Positions 33,492 through 39,868 of a stretch of DNA of 64,000 bases are shown here, in pieces. Every line of letters starts with the position of its first letter. Position 1 is the first letter of the stretch. Below the pieces are notes generated by a model that searched no databases, was not told where the DNA came from, and saw nothing but the letters and a program-made list of their open reading frames with translations. The stretch covers positions 372,001-436,000 of the forward strand of contig BSBG01000002.1 of NCBI GenBank assembly GCA_030159235.1, written 5' to 3'. The stretch comes from Bacillus safensis (GTDB lineage Bacteria; Bacillota; Bacilli; Bacillales; Bacillaceae). The position numbers and the translations under genes are program-made.

Positions 33492-34290
33492 GCTTCATCA
33501 CCCCCGCACCTTCATTCAGGTATCCTTCAAACTTGGTTCCAAATAATGTCGTTGGCTGCAAGTATTTATTCATCTTGTCGTCTTTAAGCCATTGATGTGA
33601 CTTTGTAAGGATCACTGTTTTAAAGTCTTCAAATCTAAATCCGTCATTCCAGCGTGCTTTAATTAATCTTTGAGTAGCAGCAGATGTATGTCTGAATGAC
33701 TTCCCTGTCACTTTGTTCAAAAGATCAATAATCAGCTTGAATGGAATTTCAGATTCTTGAATTTTAAGATCATCAGTCGGGTTTCCCGACAATATATCTT
33801 TCTTTTCTTTTTCTTTTTCTTTTTCTTTTTCTTTTTGTCCACTTGTCGTCGGCGTGTCGTGCAACGTATCGTCGGCGTATCGTTCGAACAATTCCCTAAT
33901 GTTGGTATTCTCGACTTTTGGAGAAAGTACACTCATGAGAGATTTATCTTTAACCTCTTTTAACTCTTTAGTGACACAATCTAATATTGGCTTTCCACCT
34001 TTATTCAAGTTATATTTAGGCCAATTCTTTATTGCCATTTCCCTTGTGTCATTGTTGTAAAGTATCAATTTGTGATGATTTACGAAGCGATCCATCAAGC
34101 TATTGATCGACTCAATGGAGTACCCTAAATCAAAAGCCATTTGCTTCTTGGTAATTGGGTATATTCCTATTTGAGTGGTGTTTGGGTTTGTAATAAGATA
34201 CAAATAAAAGTATCTATCTTCTGGTGTCAGCTCTTCTGTGACTTTTGGATCTTGCCAAAAAGTCGTGTGAACATGTCTATATTTAGCCAT
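33442..34290 (-). CDS. DnaD-like replication initiation protein
   Basis: 282 residues. N-terminal winged helix (TTFWQDPKVTEELTPEDRYFYLYLITNPNTTQIGIYPI), as in phage replisome organisers; a low-complexity linker with Lys-Glu repeats around residues 150-163; and a C-terminal region (FKLIIDLLNKVTGKSFRHTSAATQRLIKARWNDGF...LKDDKMNKYLQPTTLFGTKFEGYLNE) matching the conserved phage C-terminal domain. It binds the origin, which often lies inside this gene, and recruits the loader encoded next. GAGGTG precedes the ATG. Confidence 0.9.
   Translation of the reverse strand: MAKYRHVHTTFWQDPKVTEELTPEDRYFYLYLITNPNTTQIGIYPITKKQMAFDLGYSIESINSLMDRFVNHHKLILYNNDTREMAIKNWPKYNLNKGGKPILDCVTKELKEVKDKSLMSVLSPKVENTNIRELFERYADDTLHDTPTTSGQKEKEKEKEKEKKDILSGNPTDDLKIQESEIPFKLIIDLLNKVTGKSFRHTSAATQRLIKARWNDGFRFEDFKTVILTKSHQWLKDDKMNKYLQPTTLFGTKFEGYLNEGAGVMKRAEARAKETTPYDNLF
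33799..33837. repeat. Hexanucleotide microsatellite (TTTTTC)n in the initiator gene
   Basis: About five tandem copies of a TTTTTC unit (AAAAAG-type on the coding strand) encode alternating Lys and Glu. The unit length of 6 keeps the frame, so copy-number slippage would change only the linker length between the two domains of the initiator. Confidence 0.85.
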
Positions 34291-34349
34291 GTTTTAATCA
34301 CCTCTTTTTGTGTTTAGCTTGTCCTTTAAAAAAAGGTGAAACAAAAGTT

Positions 34350-34502
34350 TCAAGCCTCTTTAGTTTTTTTGTCTTTTTCTTTTTTTACTGGTGTGTAATA
34401 AGGCGCCACAGCCTCAGTAAAAAGTTTTTCTCTGTCTTCTGTTCCAAAGAAAACTTCACCGAGAAACAGGTTGCTTTTCCTCTTTTGCTTTTTCTTAGCC
34501 AT
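34350..34502 (-). CDS. Small basic early phage protein (50 aa)
   Basis: Encodes 50 residues starting MAKKKQKRKSNLFLGEVFFG and ending in a Lys-rich tail. GAGGTG lies upstream of the ATG. It is the first well-supported gene of the leftward replication operon. Positively charged at both ends. No family recognised. Confidence 0.55.
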   Translation of the reverse strand: MAKKKQKRKSNLFLGEVFFGTEDREKLFTEAVAPYYTPVKKEKDKKTKEA

Positions 34503-34614
34503 AAAGATCACCTCGACACATAATATGCAATGTGGACAGTAGGACTACCCACCAAAAACACATTGGAATATTTTTGATATAAGACATTTCCCATCTCAAT
34601 ATCGAATTCATCAT
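34495..34614 (-). CDS. Possible 39-aa hydrophobic early ORF
   Basis: MMNSILRWEMSYIKNIPMCF onward, with a hydrophobic middle (CFWWVVLLSTLHIMC). AGGGAG lies about 9 nt before the ATG, and the stop overlaps the next gene's start in another frame. It immediately follows operator site 34,638-34,651. It may be a genuine small membrane protein or a leader ORF; tentative. Confidence 0.35.
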   Translation of the reverse strand: MMNSILRWEMSYIKNIPMCFWWVVLLSTLHIMCRGDLYG

Positions 34615-34637
34615 GAGTTGTATCTCCCTACAATATT

Positions 34638-34651
34638 GTTCCTACAGGAAC
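34638..34651. promoter_or_regulatory. Repressor operator-like site 1
   Basis: GTTCCTACAGGAAC, an inverted repeat with TTCC and GGAA arms separated by 4 nt. It is the exact reverse complement of the site at 34,880 and lies in front of the leftward replication genes, just after the small HTH gene. Confidence 0.7.
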
Positions 34652-34658
34652 TTAAACA

Positions 34659-34859
34659 TTAAAAAAAATAGCCGATATTTAAATTCAATTTATTGCAGAA
34701 TTGCAGGACACTTTTTATAGTCGGGTTAATCTTATAGTTCTCTATTTTAGAGATATAAGAGCTCGTAAAGCCAGTTAACTCAGCGAATTCAATAATAGAC
34801 ATTCTTTTTTCTGAACGAATTTGCTTAATTTTGTTACCGAAAACAATCTTAAAATCCAC
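34659..34859 (-). CDS. Small Cro-like XRE-family regulator
   Basis: 66 residues, almost entirely an XRE helix-turn-helix (IKQIRSEKRMSIIEFAELTGFTSSYISKIENYKINPTIKSVLQFCNKL). It is divergent from the repressor at 35,018 and flanked on both sides by identical operator-like palindromes. This is the usual Cro position and size, so it probably helps the switch to early lytic transcription by competing for the same sites. Confidence 0.8.
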   Translation of the reverse strand: MDFKIVFGNKIKQIRSEKRMSIIEFAELTGFTSSYISKIENYKINPTIKSVLQFCNKLNLNIGYFF

Positions 34860-34879
34860 CTAAATACACCACCTCTAAT

Positions 34880-34893
34880 GTTCCTGTAGGAAC
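34880..34893. promoter_or_regulatory. Repressor operator-like site 2
   Basis: GTTCCTGTAGGAAC, the reverse complement of site 1. It sits about 20 nt upstream of the Cro-like start codon, where bound repressor would block leftward transcription. Confidence 0.7.
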
Positions 34894-34948
34894 TAACAAG
34901 ACAAATATAACATCCTTTCTAACACATTGTAAAGTTGTTTTTCTAATT

Positions 34949-34977
34949 TTTTCCCAAAGGAAAAAACATGTTATAAT
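34949..34977 (+). promoter_or_regulatory. Repressor promoter with operator-like site 3
   Basis: A TATAAT (34,972-34,977) lies 40 nt before the repressor ATG. The expected -35 position falls in TTCCCAAAGGAA (34,951-34,962), which has the same TTCC-N4-GGAA layout as sites 1 and 2 and extends to an 8-bp A/T-flanked inverted repeat. The -35 hexamer itself is weak. Autoregulation is likely (inference). Confidence 0.55.
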
Positions 34978-35017
34978 AATGTGTATAACAAGCACTACAG
35001 AAAGGTGATTGCTGTTT

Positions 35018-35437
35018 ATGGACGATATTAATAAAGTCATAGGGCAAAATCTAGCCGATTTAAGAAAAAGCAGGAGTTTAACACTCGCGCAAATATCAGA
35101 AGAAATAGGGGTTACTCATAGTTACTTATCGAAACTGGAATCTGGAAAAATAAAAAAGCCGTCATTTGAAAATTTAAATACAATTGCAAAATATTTTAAT
35201 GTGGATCTCTCCTATTTCGTAACCGATAAAGAAGAACTTAATAAAATGAGTGATGAAGAAAGAGAACTCGTCTTCTCAAGAAAGTTAAGCCTAGATCTTA
35301 TTGAGAAGGCAGATATTATAGATAAACATGGTAATAAAATAACAAAAGATGAAAGAGAATTTATGCTTAATGCACTTGAAAATTATCGAGAATCTAAAGC
35401 GAAGTTTTTAGGAAGTGCTTCCGTAGAAGAAGAATGA
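35018..35437 (+). CDS. Phage immunity repressor, XRE family
   Basis: 139 residues starting MDDINKVIGQNLADLRKSRS; ATG 35,018 has AAAGGTG 10 nt upstream, so an earlier in-frame TTG is not used. Residues 8-65 form an XRE DNA-binding domain (LAQISEEIGVTHSYLSKLESGKIKKP); the C-terminal 70 residues are helical and acidic, resembling SinR or phi105-type repressors rather than cleavable LexA-like ones. It is the only rightward gene of the prophage core and faces the Cro-like gene. Its 3' end is overlapped on the other strand by a small ORF downstream of aimP. Confidence 0.85.
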   Translation: MDDINKVIGQNLADLRKSRSLTLAQISEEIGVTHSYLSKLESGKIKKPSFENLNTIAKYFNVDLSYFVTDKEELNKMSDEERELVFSRKLSLDLIEKADIIDKHGNKITKDEREFMLNALENYRESKAKFLGSASVEEE

Positions 35438-35502
35438 GATGGTTCTTCTTTTTTTGTTGGTTTTGATACCTTTTTAAGTAATTCTTCATAAATGATTGAC
35501 AT
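35383..35502 (-). CDS. Small ORF downstream of aimP, antisense to repressor 3' end (AimX-like position)
   Basis: 39 residues starting MSIIYEELLKKVSKPTKKEE, with GGGGG 6-7 nt before the ATG. It follows aimR and aimP in the same direction after two hairpins, as aimX does in arbitrium phages. The last 55 nt overlap the end of the repressor gene on the opposite strand, so its transcript would be antisense to the repressor message. No sequence match to known AimX claimed. Confidence 0.5.
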   Translation of the reverse strand: MSIIYEELLKKVSKPTKKEEPSHSSSTEALPKNFALDSR

Positions 35503-35542
35503 AATATCCCCCTGAATAATTCATAATGTATTTCTTTAAAAG

Positions 35543-35577
35543 GTTTCCTGTTTTTAAAATTTTACAAAACAGGAAAC
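35543..35577. promoter_or_regulatory. 12-bp inverted repeat between aimP and the AimX-like ORF
   Basis: GTTTCCTGTTTT, an 11-nt AT-rich spacer, AAAACAGGAAAC. Neither side has a strong T-run, so a binding site (AimR or repressor) is as likely as a terminator. The arms contain TTCCTGT/ACAGGAA, similar to the half-sites of the three operator-like palindromes. Confidence 0.5.
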
Positions 35578-35593
35578 TTCTCTTAAAAACACG

Positions 35594-35625
35594 AAAGACG
35601 TTACCATTTCTGGTAGCGTCTTTTT
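35594..35625. terminator. Strong hairpin after aimP
   Basis: A 13-bp stem (AAAGACG-T-TACCA with one mismatch) and a 4-nt loop, followed by TTTTT on the plus strand and TTTcgTGTTTTT on the minus strand. It touches the aimP stop. It would end the rightward repressor transcript and attenuate leftward aimR-aimP transcription before the AimX-like ORF. Confidence 0.75.
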
Positions 35626-35746
35626 ACATTCCTACTTTTACATCTTTAGTTTGATAAACCGTTTCTTTTGCTGACACAGTGGTTTGGTAGCCTGATACTA
35701 ACAGAATTGCTATGGCTAAAATCAACACTTTAGTTAATTTTTTCAT
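35624..35746 (-). CDS. aimP: AimP-type arbitrium peptide precursor
   Basis: 40 residues, starting MKKLTKVLILAIAILLVSGY, with GGAGGTG upstream of the ATG, 18 nt after the aimR stop. It has a secretion signal, a possible processing region VSA-KE near residue 26, and a short C-terminal tail ending TKDVKVGM. AimP precursors (about 40-45 aa) release a C-terminal hexapeptide; here it would be DVKVGM if the rule holds. Known mature peptides mostly end in Gly-Ala or similar, so this ending is unusual. The peptide would be reimported by the host oligopeptide permease and bind AimR. Confidence 0.75.
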   Translation of the reverse strand: MKKLTKVLILAIAILLVSGYQTTVSAKETVYQTKDVKVGM

Positions 35747-35764
35747 AAATTCACCTCCTGACTA

Positions 35765-36853
35765 TTAGAGTTTATAGTCTAGTTCCATTTTTTTCAACTC
35801 TAATTTAGGAATGTTAGCTCTGAAATACTCACGTTTTTCTGAGAAATAGTGAAGTGACAAAAGAATTTTATCTGCTCTGACTTCTTTAATTCCATCGAAT
35901 AAGTACGCATATGGCTTAAGGCGCTCATCACTATAATAATCAGATAATATACTGTGCATCTTTAATTTTTTGGTGAAATCAGAAATATTATATCTTGTAT
36001 CTACACTAGCTTTCCAATAATACTGTAGAATTGCAATTTCCTCTTTATTTTGAATAATCTCATCTGCTCTTTCTGGATGCTGCTCCATGAGATTTAAAAA
36101 TATATTGTAATATGCAAATGATTTTTCATATGACGTTAAAAAATATGAGAGTGCCAACAAGTGGTTAGCGGTTATCTCATGGCTTTCACTCACTTTATTT
36201 GTAAGAAGTGATTCAGCTGCGAGCCTTGCAAGTTCAACATTGTTTTCTTGCTTCAAATAAACATTCGCTAATACCTCATCTATTCTTGCGCTGAAACTTT
36301 TCCTAATAAATGGATCTTTGATTTTGGTAATGTACGATTCTGCTTTGCTAATATAAAAGTGAGCCATATCGTATTTCCCTAAATTATAGTAACCGTAAGT
36401 TTCAAGGATTAATAATAAAGTTTTTGCCTCTAGAGATTTAAAGTTATTATTACGTAACTTACTGATATGTTGCATGTCAAAATTTCCTCTATAATTTAGC
36501 ATCCATTTGTAAAGTGAACAAGGTTCAGGTGCAACCGCTGAGTATTCTACAATCAAGTATCTCATAACATCAAACATTTTTTGGGTGTAACAATACTCCA
36601 AAGTGCAAAACAAATACTTTTTATCAATGCCGCTTTTGCAGTAATCCCCCATCAACTGTTTTTCTTTTTCTGGAAGTATGTAATTAACAGCCTCTATCAC
36701 CATCCAGAAAGCTATCTCTTTTCCGGATAAGAATTTGCTCATATAGCCCTTAGTAATGCCGATTTTTTTTGCGATATCTAACTGAGTCATTCCTGATGAA
36801 ATTAAACTGTCTTTGAGAATTTCCCCTATTTCTTTTTTTGCAATTACACTCAT
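35765..36853 (-). CDS. aimR: AimR-type arbitrium receptor / transcription factor
   Basis: 362 residues; ATG 36,853 has AAAGGTG just upstream. Residues 1-60 are a helix-turn-helix (GMTQLDIAKKIGITKGYMSKFLSGKE). The rest is a TPR-like superhelix. Segments resembling SPbeta AimR by recall are EKEKQLMGDYC (compare REYELMKDYC) and the C-terminal IPKLELKKMELDYKL (compare LPLLELQKMG). The size (AimR about 380 aa), the secreted peptide gene directly downstream and the prophage location support a phage quorum system controlling lysis-lysogeny. Alternative: another RRNPP regulator. Confidence 0.8.
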   Translation of the reverse strand: MSVIAKKEIGEILKDSLISSGMTQLDIAKKIGITKGYMSKFLSGKEIAFWMVIEAVNYILPEKEKQLMGDYCKSGIDKKYLFCTLEYCYTQKMFDVMRYLIVEYSAVAPEPCSLYKWMLNYRGNFDMQHISKLRNNNFKSLEAKTLLLILETYGYYNLGKYDMAHFYISKAESYITKIKDPFIRKSFSARIDEVLANVYLKQENNVELARLAAESLLTNKVSESHEITANHLLALSYFLTSYEKSFAYYNIFLNLMEQHPERADEIIQNKEEIAILQYYWKASVDTRYNISDFTKKLKMHSILSDYYSDERLKPYAYLFDGIKEVRADKILLSLHYFSEKREYFRANIPKLELKKMELDYKL

Positions 36854-37018
36854 ATGATCACCTTTCAAAATCAATTTAGCACACTAAAGCCGAAAAAATT
36901 GTCACAAATTGTCGAATAAGTATGAATTTTGAATAAGAGTTTTCGAAACCAATAAATGTATTATAATCCATTTATGTTATGTGTTTACATATGACTTTTG
37001 AAGCTATTTTGCTCAATA

Positions 37019-37195
37019 TTATTTTCGTTTGCAAAAGATATGCTTAACATTCGAAATATGATTTCGAACAGTCTTTTCGCTAATAAAAAGCTCGCTTGCA
37101 ATTTCTTTTGTTGTTTTATCTTGGACGAGCAATTCGAATACTTCTCTTTCTCTTTTGGTTAATAGCGGCTTGGATTGAAACTCTTTCTCCTTCAA
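37019..37195 (-). pseudogene. gerE: 5' fragment of gerE interrupted by the prophage
   Basis: GerE is the last mother-cell sporulation regulator, a 74-residue LuxR-type HTH protein that acts with sigma-K on coat genes. From TTG 37,195 (GGAGG 9 nt upstream) the first 49 residues read KEKEFQSKPLLTKREREVFE...SEKTVRNHISN, matching GerE from memory of B. subtilis. Native GerE continues AMQKLGVKGRS; here it continues VKHIFCKRK and stops. The recognition helix is cut and about 25 residues are lost. The break lies at the prophage border, so the 3' part is expected at the other prophage end, outside the window. Excision would restore the gene. Confidence 0.88.
37050..37068. other. Right attachment site candidate (attR) in gerE
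   Basis: TTCGAAAT-ATG-ATTTCGAA, a 19-bp near-perfect palindrome in the codons for VRNHIS-N, directly at the point where GerE homology ends. Symmetric sites fit a site-specific recombinase crossover. The exact core cannot be fixed without the left junction. Confidence 0.65.
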
Positions 37196-37263
37196 GTATT
37201 GTAACCCTCCTTGCTAAGGTGAGAGCTCTAGTCTCTATAGAATGGGATTCTGTATAGTCGAGA

Positions 37264-37292
37264 TATCATATGCCGGGTGCCAGAGGTAGGTG
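37264..37292 (-). promoter_or_regulatory. Sigma-K-type promoter of gerE
   Basis: On the minus strand CACC, then 16 nt, then CATATGATA. This fits the sigma-K consensus mACm-N16-CATAnnnTA exactly by eye. It lies about 55-70 nt before the gerE ribosome binding site. gerE is known to be transcribed by sigma-K. Confidence 0.75.
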
Positions 37293-37350
37293 ACGTTAAA
37301 ATCAAGAAATCCCGCATATCAGCGTCCAATTTACTGCGCTTTCATCCACG

Positions 37351-37393
37351 CAAAAAAGGACGAGTCTCCTACCCGAGACAACGTCCTTTTTTG
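37351..37393. terminator. Bidirectional terminator after the CitMHS gene
   Basis: CAAAAAAGGACG and CGTCCTTTTTTG form a 12-bp stem with inner GTCTC/GAGAC pairing. Ends the leftward transporter message before gerE. Confidence 0.85.
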
Positions 37394-37401
37394 TGCAATA
37401 T

Positions 37402-38718
37402 TTAAAAGATTGAAATGGCGCCTGTTAACAAAGCAATAAGTGTTGTAAAAAGGGCTGTTAACACGGTCCATAGCAGTGCGTATTTTTGCAAATCGCCAAT
37501 ATCTTTGTTCAGCATACTGACAAGAAGCAGTGTGGAAGCCACAAGCGGGCTCAGTAAGTGAACAGGCTGTCCGATGATAGAGGCGCGTGCAATCTCCACC
37601 GGATCAATCCCGTAAGCTGCTCCGGCTTCAGCCAAGATTGGCAACACCCCGAAATAGTAAGCATCATTTGAAAGAACAAATGTAAATGGCATACTCGTCA
37701 AAGCAACAATCAGCGGGAAAAATGAGCTGTAGGAATCCGGAATCATGTAAATCACCAAATTGGCAATGGCCTCAACCATTTTTGTTCCCGAAAAGATCCC
37801 AGTGAAAATCCCTGCTGCAAATACAAGTGTGATAACCGTTAATGCGTTTCCTGCATGTGATAAAATTCTCTCGCGCTGATCTTCAATTTTTGGATAGTTG
37901 ATCGTAAGAGCAATGACAAATCCAATTAAGAAAAGTACAGGAATCGGTATGATATCTAGAACTAGTGTGACCATGACAGCAATTGTTAGGAAAAAGTTAA
38001 TCCAAATCAGATTCGGTCTCTTGATATCAGCGACTCCATCCTCGATTGACGCAGCCAATTCAGGAGAAATGGACACCTCTTCTTTGTGCTGTATCTCTGC
38101 AATCCCAATCCGTTTTCTTTCTTTTTTCCCGAGTACATACGCAGTAAAAAGGATAAAAAGACCGCCTCCAATCATCGTTGGAAGTAATGGAATAAAAAAT
38201 TCACCTGCATCTAATCCAAGCGCCGCGATGGCACGAGTAGCCGGGCCGCCCCAAGGCGTCATTCCGCTCATAATTCCTAAAGATAATAATGAAATGGTTC
38301 CTAAAATTAATGGGTTCATCCCAATTCTTAAGAAAAGTGGCAGCATTGCTGATACGGTAATCATATACGTTGTTGTTCCATCTCCATCTAAAGCAACAAG
38401 CATAGACAAAATCGCTACCCCAAAGGCAATTTTGACAGGATCACCTTTTACAATACGTAAAATGAGTTTAATTAGAGGATCAAATAATCCAGCATCCAGC
38501 ATGACACCAAAGAATAAAATTGCAAATAACAGTAAAGCAGCTGATGGTGCAACAGTTTTCAATCCATCAAGCATCATGTCCCCTAAACCTTTGTTAAAGC
38601 CGCCGATCAATGCAAATACGATAGGTACAATGGTTAAAGCCACCACCGGATGCATACGTTTCGTCATAATAAGAAATGTAAATGTCAAGACCATCAAGAT
38701 CCCTAAAATAGCTAGCAC
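37402..38718 (-). CDS. CitMHS-family citrate/tricarboxylate transporter
   Basis: 438 residues from GTG 38,718 (GGAGG 8 nt upstream), starting MLAILGILMVLTFTFLIMTK, almost as CitM of B. subtilis. About 12 hydrophobic helices; conserved ALDGDGTTTYMITVSAMLPL and MSGMTPWGGPATRAIAAL motifs. The family takes up citrate or related acids complexed with Mg2+ or Ca2+. Downstream of a LysR gene and near a PrpF-type isomerase, so the substrate could be an aconitate-like acid instead of citrate. A cre-like site upstream suggests CcpA control. Confidence 0.88.
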   Translation of the reverse strand: MLAILGILMVLTFTFLIMTKRMHPVVALTIVPIVFALIGGFNKGLGDMMLDGLKTVAPSAALLLFAILFFGVMLDAGLFDPLIKLILRIVKGDPVKIAFGVAILSMLVALDGDGTTTYMITVSAMLPLFLRIGMNPLILGTISLLSLGIMSGMTPWGGPATRAIAALGLDAGEFFIPLLPTMIGGGLFILFTAYVLGKKERKRIGIAEIQHKEEVSISPELAASIEDGVADIKRPNLIWINFFLTIAVMVTLVLDIIPIPVLFLIGFVIALTINYPKIEDQRERILSHAGNALTVITLVFAAGIFTGIFSGTKMVEAIANLVIYMIPDSYSSFFPLIVALTSMPFTFVLSNDAYYFGVLPILAEAGAAYGIDPVEIARASIIGQPVHLLSPLVASTLLLVSMLNKDIGDLQKYALLWTVLTALFTTLIALLTGAISIF

Positions 38719-38782
38719 TTTATATCCCTCCATCCTCTTCTTCACATGATCTGCAAGCGCCCCTTTACACTTGCGACCTACA

Positions 38783-38796
38783 TGTTAGCGCTTTCT
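38783..38796 (-). promoter_or_regulatory. cre-like CcpA site upstream of transporter
   Basis: On the minus strand AGAAAGCGCTAACA matches the cre consensus TGWAANCGNTNWCA with one mismatch. It lies just downstream of a TATTAT (38,808-38,813), where CcpA would block transcription. Carbon catabolite repression of citM is known in B. subtilis. Confidence 0.6.
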
Positions 38797-38871
38797 ATTT
38801 CAAGGATATAATAGCTTTTTTTATAATGAAAATATCGATTTTTTCGTATATTCAATAAATTTCTTTTATAA

Positions 38872-39732
38872 TTAACCTTGTTGATTTCTTAAAAACTCAA
38901 TGAATGCTTTTACAACAGACAAATGAAGTGAATCTGGCTGGTACATGAGCCATGTATCTCTTAAAACAGGCTGTCCATCTTTATACGAAAGACCTTTTAC
39001 AAATAACTCATCACTTGGTCTGAGGCAAATTTCCGGGACAATGGCATAGCCTAAACCATGCTTCACCATCTCTTTTGAAGTATCCTGCCGGTCAGTCTCC
39101 ATCGTGACAAGCGGGGGCATTGTGAATGTTTCCTGCCACCATCTGTTAATCAACCGTTTCAATGAACTGTCTGTATGATAGTCAATGAGCGGCAGCGACG
39201 GGAGATCCTTTAGCTGTATTTCTGATTTTGAAATGATACAAAGCCGCTCTTTATCGAGCAAAAACCGTTCTCCATTCCAGTCGTAATCCCCTCTTAAAAT
39301 GCCTAAATGTACACTTGATGTCCCTAATAAATCCATGACTTTTGTGCTCCAGCCTGTGTTGACCATAAATTGAACATGTGGATACTGCTTAGAAAACCCT
39401 TTTAAAATTTCTGGCAGTTTATACTGGGCAAAGTTACTTGAAACCCCTAACCGGATCGTTCCTTTGACCTTTTTTTGCATATTGAGCATACCATCTTTCG
39501 TTTGCTGGAGCTGTTTAAGCATGTCATTTGCGTATTTAGCCAAGTACTCGCCCTCTGACGTAAATTCGATGCCTCGTTTTCTTTTAAAGAAAAGCTTCAT
39601 ATCAAACTCCTCTTCAAGCTGTTTCAAGCGGTAACTTAAGGCAGGCTGAGAGACAAATAATTTTTCTGCCGCTTTTGTGATGTTCTTTTCTTCATAGAGC
39701 ACCTTTAGAAACCGCCAATCTTTTTCATCCAT
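38872..39732 (-). CDS. LysR-family regulator of the transporter/isomerase cluster
   Basis: 286 residues. N-terminal winged HTH (FLKVLYEEKNITKAAEKLFVSQPALSYRLKQLEEEF) and a two-lobed effector domain (GTIRLGVSSNFAQYKLPEILKGF, then HLGILRGDYDW and GLGYAIVPEI). It lies between the transporter gene and the divergent prpF-like gene; the 39,733-39,868 intergenic region should hold its operators. Effector probably the transported acid (inference). Confidence 0.88.
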   Translation of the reverse strand: MDEKDWRFLKVLYEEKNITKAAEKLFVSQPALSYRLKQLEEEFDMKLFFKRKRGIEFTSEGEYLAKYANDMLKQLQQTKDGMLNMQKKVKGTIRLGVSSNFAQYKLPEILKGFSKQYPHVQFMVNTGWSTKVMDLLGTSSVHLGILRGDYDWNGERFLLDKERLCIISKSEIQLKDLPSLPLIDYHTDSSLKRLINRWWQETFTMPPLVTMETDRQDTSKEMVKHGLGYAIVPEICLRPSDELFVKGLSYKDGQPVLRDTWLMYQPDSLHLSVVKAFIEFLRNQQG

Positions 39733-39868
39733 TTTTTTGCCCTCCTTTTTTACTAATTATAAAATATTTTTATCGATTATTCTTAAAATAATGTATTTAA
39801 CTTATTTCTTATTATACTTTACCATTTTGGTTAGATAAACAGTTAATTAAAAATTGAGGGTGAGAGTA

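Noticed and set aside
33757..33963. Rightward frame with a long poly-Phe run
   Set aside because: It is the opposite strand of the Lys-Glu microsatellite in the replication initiator gene.
37898..38749. 283-codon rightward frame opposite the CitMHS gene
   Set aside because: The leftward transporter has clear family motifs, start signals and terminator; the opposite frame is its shadow.
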